Shown here: positions 53,803-62,766 of the stretch, in pieces
Layout of the letters: the number at the start of each line of letters is the position of its first letter
Position numbering within the stretch: the first letter of the stretch is position 1
From: DATEDA01 sp963789885
Lineage (GTDB): Bacteria; Pseudomonadota; Gammaproteobacteria; Burkholderiales; SG8-39
NCBI GenBank assembly: GCA_963789885.1
Contig: CAWBNB010000005.1
Span: 1 to 64,000, forward strand
Direction: 5' to 3'
DNA length: 64,000 nt
The notes under the pieces: model-generated
Databases searched by the model: none
Told to the model about the DNA's origin: nothing
Seen by the model: only the letters and a program-made list of their open reading frames with translations
Made by a program: the position numbers and the translations under genes

Positions 53803-55578
53803 ATGGGGAAGCCTGAAGTCGCGACGGTAGAGGCGGCGCTCGGCAAGCAGACGGGCGCGAGCTTCACGCTGCACGGCGCCGGCGTGTCGGGCGGCATCGC
53901 CATCGGCTACGCCCACCTCATCACGAGCGCGCGGCTCGAGGTCGCGCATTACGAGATCGCGCGCGAGGAGATCGACGCCGAGATCGTGCGCTTCGACGCG
54001 GCGGTGGAGCAGGTGCGCGGCGAGCTGATCGGCCTGCACGCGGCGGTGCCAGCGGACGCGCCCGCCGAGATGGGCGCGTTCCTCGACCTGCACCTGATGA
54101 TCCTCAACGACTCGATGCTCTCGGTCGCGCCGCGCGAGCTGATCCGCACCCGCCGCTGGAACGCCGAGTGGGCGCTGGTGCACCAGATGGAGATCCTGGT
54201 CCACCGCTTCGAGGAGATCGAGGACGCCTACCTGCGCGAGCGGAAAGCCGACGTCCAGCAGGTGGTCGAGCGCGTGCTGAAGGGCATGCTCGGCACCGGG
54301 CACACGCCCTCCCCGCCGGAGCACGAGGAGAACATCATCGTCGTCGCGCACGACTTCTCGCCGGCGGACATGATCCTCTTCAAGCAGCACCAGTTCGCCG
54401 GCTTCGTGACCGACGTCGGCGGCGTCACCTCGCACACCGCGATCGTCGCGCGCAGCCTCAACCTCCCGGCGATCGTCGGCCTGCACCACGCGCGGCAGAT
54501 GATCCGCGAGGGCGAGCTCCTGGTCGCCGACGGTTCGGCCGGCGTGCTGATCGTCAACCCCGATCGGCAGGTGCTCGCCGAGTACCAGCTCCGCCAGGGC
54601 CAGTTCGAGCTCGAGCGGCAGAAGCTGAAGCGTCTCAAGACGACGCCCGCGGCGACGCTGGAGGGCGTCCCGGTCGAGCTCCAGGCGAACATCGAGCTGC
54701 CCGAGGACGTCGAGCAGGCGCTCGACGTCGGCGCGATGGGGGTCGGCCTGTTCCGGAGCGAGTTCCTGTTCCTCAACCGCGACGACCTGCCCGACGAGGA
54801 CGAGCAGTTCGAGGCCTACCGTCAGGTCGTCCAGGCGATGGCCGGGCGTCCGGTCACGATCCGCACGCTCGACCTCGGCGCCGACAAGACGATCAACGGC
54901 GAGCAGTTCGCCGGTCCGAACCCGGCGCTGGGCCTGCGCGCGATCCGATTCTGCCTCGCCGAGCCGCAGATGTTCCTCACCCAGCTCCGCGCGATCCTGC
55001 GCGCGTCCCACTACGGCAAGGTGCGGCTGCTCGTGCCGATGATCTCGCACGCGCACGAGATCGACCAGGTGCTGCACTACGTCGCCGTGGCGCGGGACAC
55101 GCTGACGCACGACGGCATCCCGTTCGACCCAGGGGTGCCGGTCGGCGGCATGATCGAGGTGCCGGGGGCGGCGCTCGCGGTCGGCGGCTTCATAAGGAAG
55201 CTTGCGTTCCTGTCGATCGGCACCAACGACCTGATCCAGTACACGCTCGCGATCGACCGCACCGACGACAACGTCGCGCACCTGTACGATCCGCTGCATC
55301 CCGCGGTGCTGTTCCTGGTCGCCCACACGATCCGCGCGGCGAACAAGGCCGGCGTGCCGGTCGCCGTCTGCGGCGAGATGGCGGGCGAGCTCGAGCTGAC
55401 GCGACTGCTGCTCGGCCTCGGCCTGCGCCAGTTCTCGATGCATCCGGCGCAGCTGCTGGCGGTGAAACAGCAGGTGCTGCGGTCGTCGATTCCCGAGGTC
55501 GAGGCGCTGGCGCAGCGGATTCTGCGCTCGGAAGAGGCCGACCGCACACGCGGTCTGCTTGCGAGGCTCAATGCCTAA
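53803..55578 (+). CDS. ptsI: PTS enzyme I
   Basis: Phosphoenolpyruvate-protein phosphotransferase of 591 residues. GVSGGIAIGYAHLI begins the HPr-binding domain. GGVTSHTAIVARSLNLPAIVG carries the active His. GVGLFRSEFLFLNRDDLPDEDEQF and LDLGADKT form the PEP barrel. SIGTNDLIQYTLAIDRTDDNVAHLYDPLHPAVL is the signature, with Cys in VPVAVCGEMAGE. Frame intact. Third gene of the EIIA-HPr-EI set. Confidence 0.94.
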   Translation: MGKPEVATVEAALGKQTGASFTLHGAGVSGGIAIGYAHLITSARLEVAHYEIAREEIDAEIVRFDAAVEQVRGELIGLHAAVPADAPAEMGAFLDLHLMILNDSMLSVAPRELIRTRRWNAEWALVHQMEILVHRFEEIEDAYLRERKADVQQVVERVLKGMLGTGHTPSPPEHEENIIVVAHDFSPADMILFKQHQFAGFVTDVGGVTSHTAIVARSLNLPAIVGLHHARQMIREGELLVADGSAGVLIVNPDRQVLAEYQLRQGQFELERQKLKRLKTTPAATLEGVPVELQANIELPEDVEQALDVGAMGVGLFRSEFLFLNRDDLPDEDEQFEAYRQVVQAMAGRPVTIRTLDLGADKTINGEQFAGPNPALGLRAIRFCLAEPQMFLTQLRAILRASHYGKVRLLVPMISHAHEIDQVLHYVAVARDTLTHDGIPFDPGVPVGGMIEVPGAALAVGGFIRKLAFLSIGTNDLIQYTLAIDRTDDNVAHLYDPLHPAVLFLVAHTIRAANKAGVPVAVCGEMAGELELTRLLLGLGLRQFSMHPAQLLAVKQQVLRSSIPEVEALAQRILRSEEADRTRGLLARLNA

Positions 55579-55591
55579 CAGGAGTAACGAA

Positions 55592-55966
55592 GTGCTACGC
55601 GAAATCACCGGGGTGACCCAGGACACGGCCGGGCATACCCGGCGCTGGTTCCACGACGACTTCTTCGACCTCTTCGTACGGCAGGACCGCGACGGCGAGA
55701 TCGTCGCGCTCGAGCTGTGCTACGGCGTCGGCCACGCGGAGCGGGCGCTCGTGTGGAAGAAGGGGCTCGGCCACTTCCACGACGGGCCGGAGGCGCCGCC
55801 GATCGACTCCGAGGACCTGGCGGCGCGCTTCGCCCGGGAGTGCGGCGAGGTGCCGCACCGGATCTCGACCTCGGTGCTGCGCGCCATCAAGGACTTCCCG
55901 CAACTCGAGCGGCTCGCCGTCGCCCGGCGGCGCAAGTACCGCCGCGAGAACTGGCAGGAGCAGTAG
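55592..55966 (+). CDS. Small protein of unknown function after ptsI
   Basis: Protein of 124 residues that I do not recognise. It has WFHDDFFDLFVRQDRDGEIVALELCYG, RALVWKKGLGHFHDG and a basic C-terminus (ARRRKYRRENWQEQ), with no signal peptide or helix spanning a membrane. The GTG at 55592 has AGGAG seven bases upstream; the in-frame ATG at 55571 overlaps the ptsI stop and is an alternative. Likely part of the ptsI transcript. Confidence 0.65.
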   Translation: MLREITGVTQDTAGHTRRWFHDDFFDLFVRQDRDGEIVALELCYGVGHAERALVWKKGLGHFHDGPEAPPIDSEDLAARFARECGEVPHRISTSVLRAIKDFPQLERLAVARRRKYRRENWQEQ

Positions 55967-56017
55967 CGAACGCCGCCCCCCTGACTGCGGAGGGCTGTCG
56001 TACAATCCCCTCCTGAT

Positions 56018-56092
56018 CGCGCCGATTTGACACTTCAGCTTGCGGGCGCGGGTCCAGCCTTGGGGCGGGACTGAAATTCTGCTAAAGCGAGG
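56018..56092 (+). ncRNA. SAM-II riboswitch, variant with an inserted hairpin
   Basis: The order of conserved parts matches SAM-II: CGCGCC-GATTTGA, then TTGCGGGCGCG closing the first stem (CGCGCC/GGCGCG), then TGAAAT-TC and TGCTAAAGCGAGGG giving the TGCTAAA-purine segment of the pseudoknot. Between the first stem and TGAAAT an extra hairpin (GTCC-AGCCTTGGGGC-GGGAC) is inserted, as in long-loop variants. It lies directly upstream of metX, the usual SAM-II target. Confidence 0.75.
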
Positions 56093-56099
56093 GTTCAAG

Positions 56100-56133
56100 A
56101 CCCGTTCGGCAGACGCGAGCTGAACGGGTTTTT
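56100..56133 (+). terminator. Intrinsic terminator between riboswitch and metX
   Basis: ACCCGTTCGGC pairs with GCTGAACGGGT (11 pairs, one G-U) around an eight-base loop, followed by TTTTTGTTTT that runs into the metX ATG at 56139. With the riboswitch just upstream this is a likely SAM-controlled attenuator. Confidence 0.8.
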
Positions 56134-56138
56134 GTTTT

Positions 56139-57374
56139 ATGGGTCCAGACGACACGAATCTCCCCCGCTCGGTCGGCGTCGCGACGCCGCGCCGGCTGCG
56201 CTTCGCGCAGCCGCTCCGCCTGAGGAGCGGCGCCACGCTCGACGCGTACGACCTCGTCTTCGAGACCTACGGGCGCCTCAACGCGGCGCGCTCCAACGCG
56301 GTCCTGGTCTGCCACGCGCTGAATGCCTCCCACCACGTCGCCGGCTACTACGCCGACGACCCCGGCAACATCGGCTGGTGGGACAACATGATCGGCCCGG
56401 GCAAGCCGCTCGACACCGACCGGTTCTTCGTCGTCGGCGTGAACAACCTCGGCGGCTGCTTCGGCTCGACCGGTCCGGCGTCGACCAACCCCCGCACCGG
56501 CAAACCCTACGGATCGAGCTTCCCGGTGGTGACCGTCGAGGACTGGGTCGAAGCGCAGGCGCGGCTCGCCGACCGGCTCGGCATCCCGTGCTGGGCGGCG
56601 GTGATGGGCGGGAGCCTCGGCGCAATGCAGGCGCTGCAATGGACGCTGTCCTACCCGATGCGCATCCGGCACGCGCTCGTGATCGCCGCCGCGCCGCGGC
56701 TCTCGGCCCAGAACATCGCGTTCAACGAGATCGCCCGCCAGGCGATCACCACCGATCCCGACTTCCATGGCGGCGACTACTACGAGCACGGCGTCGTGCC
56801 GAAGCGGGGGCTGCGCATCGCGCGGATGCTCGGCCACGTCACCTATCTCTCCGACGACGCGATGATGGAGAAGTTCGGCCGCGTGCTGCGCTCGGGAAAG
56901 CTCGGGTTCCATTTCGGCATCGACTTCGAGGTCGAGTCGTACCTGCGCCACCAGGCGGACAAGTTCTCGGAGTATTTCGACGCGAACACCTATCTCCTCA
57001 TCACCCGCGCGCTCGACTACTTCGATCCGGCCGCCGAATGCAGCGGCGACCTCGCCGCGGCGCTCGCGCCGGCGAAGGCGAAGTTCCTCGTGGTCTCGTT
57101 CACCTCCGACTGGCGGTTCGCGTCCGCCCGCTCGCGCGAGATCATCAAGGCGCTCCTCGACAACCGGCGCGACGTCGCCTACGCGGAGATCGACGCTCCG
57201 CACGGGCACGACGCGTTCCTGCTCGAGGATCCGCGCTACCTCAGGCTCGTGCGCGCCTACTTCGACAACGTCGCGCGCGCGGTGGGCGCCGAGCGCCCGG
57301 TCGCGACTGGCGCGGCGCTCCTCGACGAAGGCGAGCCGTTGCGCGTCGTCGCCGGTGGTGGCTTTGCGGCATGA
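56139..57374 (+). CDS. metX: Homoserine O-acyltransferase
   Basis: Alpha/beta-hydrolase acyltransferase of 411 residues that acylates homoserine for methionine synthesis. Early motifs VCHALNASHHVAG and FFVVGVNNLGGCFGSTGPAS. Nucleophile elbow GGSLGAMQALQW (Ser). Catalytic Asp in FTSDWRFASAR and His in IDAPHGHDAFLLE. The ATG at 56139 abuts the terminator T-run and has no obvious Shine-Dalgarno site, which is odd; the next in-frame start is far inside the protein. Its TGA overlaps the metW ATG. Confidence 0.93.
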   Translation: MGPDDTNLPRSVGVATPRRLRFAQPLRLRSGATLDAYDLVFETYGRLNAARSNAVLVCHALNASHHVAGYYADDPGNIGWWDNMIGPGKPLDTDRFFVVGVNNLGGCFGSTGPASTNPRTGKPYGSSFPVVTVEDWVEAQARLADRLGIPCWAAVMGGSLGAMQALQWTLSYPMRIRHALVIAAAPRLSAQNIAFNEIARQAITTDPDFHGGDYYEHGVVPKRGLRIARMLGHVTYLSDDAMMEKFGRVLRSGKLGFHFGIDFEVESYLRHQADKFSEYFDANTYLLITRALDYFDPAAECSGDLAAALAPAKAKFLVVSFTSDWRFASARSREIIKALLDNRRDVAYAEIDAPHGHDAFLLEDPRYLRLVRAYFDNVARAVGAERPVATGAALLDEGEPLRVVAGGGFAA

Positions 57375-57979
57375 CCGGGCACGAGCAGCTCTCGGGGCGG
57401 CCCGAGTTCGACACGATCGCCGGGTGGGTGGCGCCGGAGGCGACGGTGCTCGACCTCGGCTGCGGCGACGGCCTGCTCCTGAAGTTCCTCACCGGCACGC
57501 GCGGGGTCAAGGGCTACGGCATCGAGATCGCCGACGAGAACGTGCTCGCGTGCGTGAAGAACGGCGTGAACGTGATCCAGAGCGACCTCGAGCGTGGCCT
57601 GCAGGGCTTCGACGCCGGCTCGTTCGACTACGTGATCCTGTCGCAGACGCTGCAGGCGATGCGCCACACCGAGGAGATCGTGCTCGAGATGCTGCGCGTC
57701 GGCCGCCAGGGAATCGTCTCGTTCCCGAACTTCGGGCACTGGAAGGCACGCTGGCAGGTGGCGGTCGGCGGCCGGATGCCGGTGTCGGAAGAGCTTCCCT
57801 ACCAGTGGTACGACACGCCGAATGTCCACCTCTGCACCATCAGCGACTTCGAGCGCTTCTGCGCGGACCACGCGGTGCGGATCCTCGAGCGGATCGTGCT
57901 GCACGCCGGACGGCGGGTCGAGCTCCTCCCCAACCTGCTCGGCAGCCTCGCGGTGTTCCGGTTCGAGCGGCGGCAGTAG
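57371..57979 (+). CDS. metW: Methionine biosynthesis protein MetW
   Basis: SAM-methyltransferase-fold partner of MetX, 202 residues. VLDLGCGDGLLLKFL is motif I, GYGIEIADENVLACVKNGVNVIQSDLERGL the next, and VILSQTLQAMRHTEEIVLEMLRVGRQGIVSFPNFGHWKARWQ is diagnostic of MetW. Translationally coupled to metX (ATGA at 57371-57374), so both fall under the riboswitch. Frame intact. Confidence 0.93.
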   Translation: MTGHEQLSGRPEFDTIAGWVAPEATVLDLGCGDGLLLKFLTGTRGVKGYGIEIADENVLACVKNGVNVIQSDLERGLQGFDAGSFDYVILSQTLQAMRHTEEIVLEMLRVGRQGIVSFPNFGHWKARWQVAVGGRMPVSEELPYQWYDTPNVHLCTISDFERFCADHAVRILERIVLHAGRRVELLPNLLGSLAVFRFERRQ

Positions 57980-58205
57980 CGGCCGCGCCGCGCTACTCGC
58001 ACAGGATGATCGACTGCCTGCCGCGAGGCGGCGGCACTTCGCCGGCCGCCGGCGTCGGGGACTTGCCCATCGAACTTGAAAGTCCGACGCAGCATGGTGC
58101 GCGCGTGATTTGTTGCGTTTACGCGAGTTGTTCCGGTCATCGCCCGCTTGCGGCGCGGTGCGGGGTCCACGGACAATAGCGCGCCAACCGGGCCCGCGCC
58201 GCATT

Positions 58206-59675
58206 TTGGAACCGCAACCACAACCGAAGCTCCTCAAGTCGAAGCTCTTCTGGGTCGGGCTCCTGTACTTCTCGGAGGGCTTCCCGCTCGGCGTCTTCTA
58301 CGAGATCTTCCCGGTCTGGTTCCGCCAGCAGGGGGTCGACCTCCGCGCGATCGGTGCGATCAGCCTGCTCGGCCTCGCCTGGACGCTCAAGTTCCTGTGG
58401 GCACCGGCGATCGACCACTACCGTCGCCACCGCTACTGGATGGCGACCGTCGACCTGGCGATGGGCGCCGTGATGCTCGTGTTCGCGGCTGCCGCCGGAT
58501 TCGGGCCGTGGGTGTGGGCGGCGATTGCGGTGTTCACGCTGCTCTCCGCCACCAACGACGTCGCGATCGACGGCTACACGATCGAGCTGCTCGACCGGCA
58601 GGAGCTCGGCCTCGCGAACGGCGTGCGGATCGGCCTCTATCGCGTCGGAATGCTCGCGTCGGGGCTGGTGCTCATCCTCTCCGACTGGGTCACCTGGCGC
58701 GGCGCGTTCGTGTGTGCGGCGCTGATTCTCGCCGGGTGCGCGGCGGCGGTGCTCACCGCGCCGCCCGAGCGCGCGGTCGAGCGCGACGCGCAAACGACCT
58801 TGCGGGCGGAGCTCGTGCGGATCGTTACCGACCCGAAGCTCTCCGCGGCGGTCCTCGCTCTCGCGCTCGGCGCACTGGCACTTGTCGACCAGGTGACCGG
58901 GTGGTCACGCGCGCATCCGGCGTTCTGGGGCGTCGCGCTCGGTAGCGCCGTCGCGGCGTTCGCGGTCTGCCGGATCGGCAGCCGGCGCGTCCCGGCGGCG
59001 AAGACCGACGCGACGCGCGGGCCGATGTTCGGCGCGCTCGTCGAGCTCGTCGCGCGGCCGCACATCTGGCCGGTGCTCGCGTTCATCCTGATCTTCAAGC
59101 TCGGCGACTCGTCGATGGGCTTCATGGTGAAGCCGTTCTGGGTCGACGCCGGCTTCACCGCGACCGAGATCGGGCTCGTCTCGGTGAACATCGGGCTCGC
59201 GCTCTCGATCGCCGGCGGGCTCGCCGGCGGCTGGTACACCGACCGCGCCGGGATCTTCAAGGCGCTGTGGGTGCTCGGGCTCTTCCAGGCGCTGTCGAAC
59301 CTCGGCTACGCGGCGGCAGCCGCGCTCATCCCCTACGGCACGGGTGCGAGCCCCGAGCTCTGGCACCGGGCGGTGCTGTACACGGCGAGCGCCGCCGAGT
59401 CGTTCACCGGTGGCCTCGGCACCGCCGCGTTCCTCGCGTTCCTGATGGCGATCGTCGACAAGCGGCATTCGGCGACCGAGTACGCGCTCCTATCCTCGGT
59501 GTTCGCGCTGTCGCGGTCGGTGGCGGGCTTCGCGAGCGGGTTCGGTGCGCAGGAGATGGGCTATTCGCCCTACTTCCTCCTCACGTTCCTCCTCTCGTTT
59601 CCCGCCTACCTGCTGCTGCCGTGGGTGAAGAAGATGCTCGCGTGGGCGGACGCGCGGCCGGCGCCCTCGCCCTAG
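58206..59675 (+). CDS. ampG: AmpG-like MFS permease
   Basis: MFS transporter of about 489 residues with some 12-14 helices, resembling AmpG, which imports anhydromuropeptides from cell-wall turnover. KLFWVGLLYFSEGFPLGVFYEIFPVWFRQQGVDLRAIG is the characteristic first helix and loop. LGLAWTLKFLWAPAIDHY, ATNDVAIDGYTIELLD and LIFKLGDSSMGFMVKPFWVDAGFTATEIG follow AmpG order. The start is uncertain: no ATG fits. I use TTG 58206, giving 15 residues before helix 1; the frame is open back to 58110. Substrate by similarity only. Confidence 0.8.
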   Translation: MEPQPQPKLLKSKLFWVGLLYFSEGFPLGVFYEIFPVWFRQQGVDLRAIGAISLLGLAWTLKFLWAPAIDHYRRHRYWMATVDLAMGAVMLVFAAAAGFGPWVWAAIAVFTLLSATNDVAIDGYTIELLDRQELGLANGVRIGLYRVGMLASGLVLILSDWVTWRGAFVCAALILAGCAAAVLTAPPERAVERDAQTTLRAELVRIVTDPKLSAAVLALALGALALVDQVTGWSRAHPAFWGVALGSAVAAFAVCRIGSRRVPAAKTDATRGPMFGALVELVARPHIWPVLAFILIFKLGDSSMGFMVKPFWVDAGFTATEIGLVSVNIGLALSIAGGLAGGWYTDRAGIFKALWVLGLFQALSNLGYAAAAALIPYGTGASPELWHRAVLYTASAAESFTGGLGTAAFLAFLMAIVDKRHSATEYALLSSVFALSRSVAGFASGFGAQEMGYSPYFLLTFLLSFPAYLLLPWVKKMLAWADARPAPSP

Positions 59676-59685
59676 GCTCGCGCGC

Positions 59686-59712
59686 TTCGCCGCGCCGGTC
59701 GCGCGCGGCGAA
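59686..59712. terminator. Hairpin between convergent genes
   Basis: TTCGCCGCGC pairs with GCGCGGCGAA (10 perfect pairs, 7-base loop) between the AmpG stop (59675) and the end of the aromatic-acid permease (59731). It could serve both strands, though neither side has a T-run. Confidence 0.5.
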
Positions 59713-59730
59713 CCACCGGGCTGCGCGCGA

Positions 59731-61068
59731 CTATGGCGCGGCGAGCGCGAGCGCCGTTCCATATTGCAACCGCAGCAGCGCGACGGCCACCGCGCAGACC
59801 GCCGCTGGCACCGCCGCGGCGAGGAACAACGCGCCGGCGCTCCAGCCGAACGACAGCAGCATGCCGCCGATCACCGGTCCGAGCACGGAGCCGATGCGCC
59901 CGACACCCAACGCATAGCCGACGCCGGTCGCTCGCACTGCCGTCGGGTACGCGCTCGCGGCCAGCGCGTTCATGCAGAACTGCGTGCCGATGACGAAGAA
60001 GCCAGCGACGAATACGGCCGCCATCACGGTCGAGATGGTCGCGCCCGCGATCCCGATCGTCGCGACCGCCAGCGCCGCGAGACAGTAGCTCGCCGGCAGG
60101 ACGCCGAACGGGCCGCGGCGATCGACGAAGCGGCCGAGCGCAAGGCCGCCCACGATGCCGCCCGCGTTGAGCACGACGGTGGCGATGATCGCGCGCTCGA
60201 TCGGCAGTCCCGCCGCACGCAGCACCGACGGCAGCCAGTTGATCAGGAAATAGAGTACCAGCAGATTGGAGAAGAACACCGCCCACAGGAGCAGCGTGCC
60301 GGTCGCGCGCCCGTGGAGGAACAGGTGCTTGATCGGCACGCCGACCAGACGCGCCTCCGGGACGACATAACGATCGCGGTCGTCGTAGCGGTGCGCCCGG
60401 TCGATGCGCGAAACGATCGCGGCAATGCGGCGCGCGTCGGCGCCCGAGCCGACCAGGTAGCGGATGGACTCGGGCAGGGCGAGGCCGAGCACCGCCGCGA
60501 GCAGCAACGGCAGGATCCCGCCCAGGACGAACACCGACTGCCAGCCGAACGTTCCGATGAGCGGTGCGCTGATCGCCCCGCCCAACACTGCGCCCAGGGG
60601 GAACCCGCAGAACATCAGCGTGACGAGCGTCGCGCGGCTCCGATTCGGCGAGTACTCCGCGGTCAGCGCGATGATGTTCGGCATCGCGCCGCCGAGGCCG
60701 ATGCCGGTCATGAGCCGATAGACGGCGAGCTGAGTCATCGATTCCGCCTGGATCGTGGCGAGGGAGAAAACACCGAACCAGACGGTGGAGACGACGATCA
60801 CGCGCTTGCGGCCGATCACGTCGGCAACCGGGCCGAACACCAGCGCACCAAGAGTGAGCCCGAGCAGGCCGGCGCCGAACGTCGGGCCGAACGACGACGG
60901 GCCGAGCGACCACTGCGCTGCGATGACCGGCGCGACGAATGCGATCGCCTGGGTGTCGAAACCGTCGAGGATCGCCACCAGGGCACAGAGCAGGATGGCG
61001 CCCTTCTGCAAACCGCCGAGCCGCGCGCGGTCGATGATCTCGGATACGTCGTGCGCAACACCGGACAT
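59731..61068 (-). CDS. Aromatic acid:H+ symporter (AAHS-type MFS)
   Basis: MFS permease of 445 residues with 12 helices, of the PcaK/BenK/GenK kind. LLCALVAILDGFDTQAIAFVAP (with the acidic DGFD of helix 1) and GPVADVIGRKRVIVVS (DxxGRK loop) are family marks. YRLMTGIGLGGAMPNIIALTAEYSPNRSR and the late GYALGVGRIGSVLGPVIGG fit. With gentisate dioxygenase upstream the substrate is probably gentisate or a related hydroxybenzoate. ATG at 61068 with a strong AGGAGG. Last gene of the gentisate operon. Frame intact. Confidence 0.88.
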   Translation of the reverse strand: MSGVAHDVSEIIDRARLGGLQKGAILLCALVAILDGFDTQAIAFVAPVIAAQWSLGPSSFGPTFGAGLLGLTLGALVFGPVADVIGRKRVIVVSTVWFGVFSLATIQAESMTQLAVYRLMTGIGLGGAMPNIIALTAEYSPNRSRATLVTLMFCGFPLGAVLGGAISAPLIGTFGWQSVFVLGGILPLLLAAVLGLALPESIRYLVGSGADARRIAAIVSRIDRAHRYDDRDRYVVPEARLVGVPIKHLFLHGRATGTLLLWAVFFSNLLVLYFLINWLPSVLRAAGLPIERAIIATVVLNAGGIVGGLALGRFVDRRGPFGVLPASYCLAALAVATIGIAGATISTVMAAVFVAGFFVIGTQFCMNALAASAYPTAVRATGVGYALGVGRIGSVLGPVIGGMLLSFGWSAGALFLAAAVPAAVCAVAVALLRLQYGTALALAAP

Positions 61069-61151
61069 GACTACCTCCTCCTGGCTGTTATCGCGGTCGT
61101 TATGAGGCGGATGATTTGGGGCTCGCGTGCCGCGACACGCCCCCGCGGCGC

Positions 61152-62039
61152 CTAGTGAATCACGACGCGCATCGCGCCGATGCGCTCGATGCAGCAATCG
61201 ATCTGGTCGCCCGATCTCACTTCAGCGACCCCTTCGGGCGTGCCGGTGAACAGCAGATCGCCCGGGTACAGCCGGAACGCGCGCGACGCCCGCGCGACGA
61301 GCTCGTCGATGCCGACGAGGAGATCACGCGTGTTGCCCCGCTGCCGGATCGCGCCCCCGACGCGCAGCTCGAAGTCGAGCGCGCCGGGATCGTCGATTTC
61401 GTCGGCGGTCACGAGCCACGGTCCGAGCACCGAAAAGCTCTCCAGGGACTTGCGGTAGCTCCGGTCCTCGGGTCCGCGCACCGTCATGTCGAGGCCGATG
61501 GCGTAACCGGCGATCGCCCCCCGGGCGAGCGCCAGATCGACGTTCCGGCATTCGCGACCGATCACCACGACGAGCTCCAGCTCGTGATCGTTCCGCCGCT
61601 CCGGGAACGTCAGGTGCACGCCCTCTCCGGGTCCGACGAGCGAGCTCGACGCCTTGATGAACAAGCCCAGCTTGTCGATCGGCGTCGCGTAGCCTTCAAA
61701 ATCGGGGACGTGCGTGCCGTGGTGGATCTCGCGGCTCGCCGCGGCTTCGTCCAGGTGTTTACGATAGTTCAGTGGTGCGGCGATGATCGTCTCGGGGTTC
61801 GGGACCGGGCTCAGCAGCCGCGCATCAGCGAGCGGGACGCACCGGGCGTTGCCGCGCGCGGCGGCAAGGGCGGGCCGGATCGAGTCGAGATGGGCGATCA
61901 GCGCATCGCCCCTGGGGTACGGCCAGCGACGTGCCGGCAGCGTCTCGAGCGCGGAGGTGACGTCCCATATCGCGTCGCCCTCCACGATCCCCAGCCGGTC
62001 GCGATCGACCCAATCGTCCTGGAAACGGCAGATCCGCAT
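61152..62039 (-). CDS. Fumarylacetoacetate hydrolase-family protein (fumaryl/maleylpyruvate hydrolase)
   Basis: FAH-fold hydrolase of 295 residues. LNYRKHLDEAA, LFIKASSSLVGPGEGVHL, ELELVVVIGRECRNVDLALA (metal-binding Glu pair), GYAIGLDMTVRGPE and YPGDLLFTGTPEGVAEVRSGD are the standard blocks. In this context it should cleave fumarylpyruvate, or maleylpyruvate directly, to pyruvate and a C4 acid. No maleylpyruvate isomerase gene is visible in the window. ATG at 62039, four bases after the dienelactone-hydrolase-like gene. Frame intact. Confidence 0.88.
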   Translation of the reverse strand: MRICRFQDDWVDRDRLGIVEGDAIWDVTSALETLPARRWPYPRGDALIAHLDSIRPALAAARGNARCVPLADARLLSPVPNPETIIAAPLNYRKHLDEAAASREIHHGTHVPDFEGYATPIDKLGLFIKASSSLVGPGEGVHLTFPERRNDHELELVVVIGRECRNVDLALARGAIAGYAIGLDMTVRGPEDRSYRKSLESFSVLGPWLVTADEIDDPGALDFELRVGGAIRQRGNTRDLLVGIDELVARASRAFRLYPGDLLFTGTPEGVAEVRSGDQIDCCIERIGAMRVVIH

Positions 62040-62043
62040 GGCG

Positions 62044-62766
62044 TCAGGCCCGGGCGACGAGCGTGGCCGAGAAGAGCTCGGCGATGCGCCGCTCGGCGAG
62101 CGTCGCGGCCTCCGGCGCAAACACGTCGGCGCGCAACGGGTTAAAGAAGCCGTGCTGCGCACCGGGATAGACGAACACCTGCGCGTTCGGCGTCCCATCG
62201 ACCGCCTTGCGCACGGCGTCGACCGACTCGGCGCTGATATGGGCATCGCGGTCGCCGACGTGGAACTGGAACGGCACGTCGAGGCGTCGGAGCCCGTCCG
62301 GATCGGCGTCGATCCGCACGCCGTACACCGAGGCGATCGCGTCGAAGCGATGCTCCTGCTGCGCGGTAACCGCGAGCCTGCCGCCGAGGCAGAAGCCGAT
62401 CACGCCGAGGCGCCCCGCGGAGCCGGGTTGCGCTGCGAGCCAGCGCCCCGACGCGGCGACGTCCGCCGCGCCGCGCGCGAGGTCGAAGCCCTGCATCAGT
62501 TCGAAGCCGCGCTTGCGATCGTCCGCACCATAGCCGAGGCTGACGCGCGGCTGCTGACGCCAGAACAGGTCGGGCACGAGCACGGCGTAGCCGAGCAACG
62601 CGAAGCGACGCGCCTTCTCCTGCATCGCCGGGTTGACGCCGAAGATCTCCTGCAGCATGACTAGGCCGGGCACCGCACGGCCCTCCGGCGCGACATGGAA
62701 GCCGGACATCTCGCCGCCTTCGACCGGAATCGCCGCCCAGCGCTCGGCAAGCATCGCCGCGCTCAT
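62044..62766 (-). CDS. Dienelactone hydrolase-family protein
   Basis: Alpha/beta hydrolase of 240 residues. PGLVMLQEIFGVNPAMQEKARRFALLGYAVLVPDLFWR is the family start, the nucleophile elbow is VIGFCLGGRLA (Cys), the acid lies in FHVGDRDAHIS, and the His in YPGAQHGFFN. True dienelactone hydrolase serves the chlorocatechol path; in a gentisate operon its substrate is unclear and may be a ring-cleavage lactone or side product. ATG overlaps the dioxygenase stop (ATGA). Frame intact. Confidence 0.88.
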   Translation of the reverse strand: MSAAMLAERWAAIPVEGGEMSGFHVAPEGRAVPGLVMLQEIFGVNPAMQEKARRFALLGYAVLVPDLFWRQQPRVSLGYGADDRKRGFELMQGFDLARGAADVAASGRWLAAQPGSAGRLGVIGFCLGGRLAVTAQQEHRFDAIASVYGVRIDADPDGLRRLDVPFQFHVGDRDAHISAESVDAVRKAVDGTPNAQVFVYPGAQHGFFNPLRADVFAPEAATLAERRIAELFSATLVARA

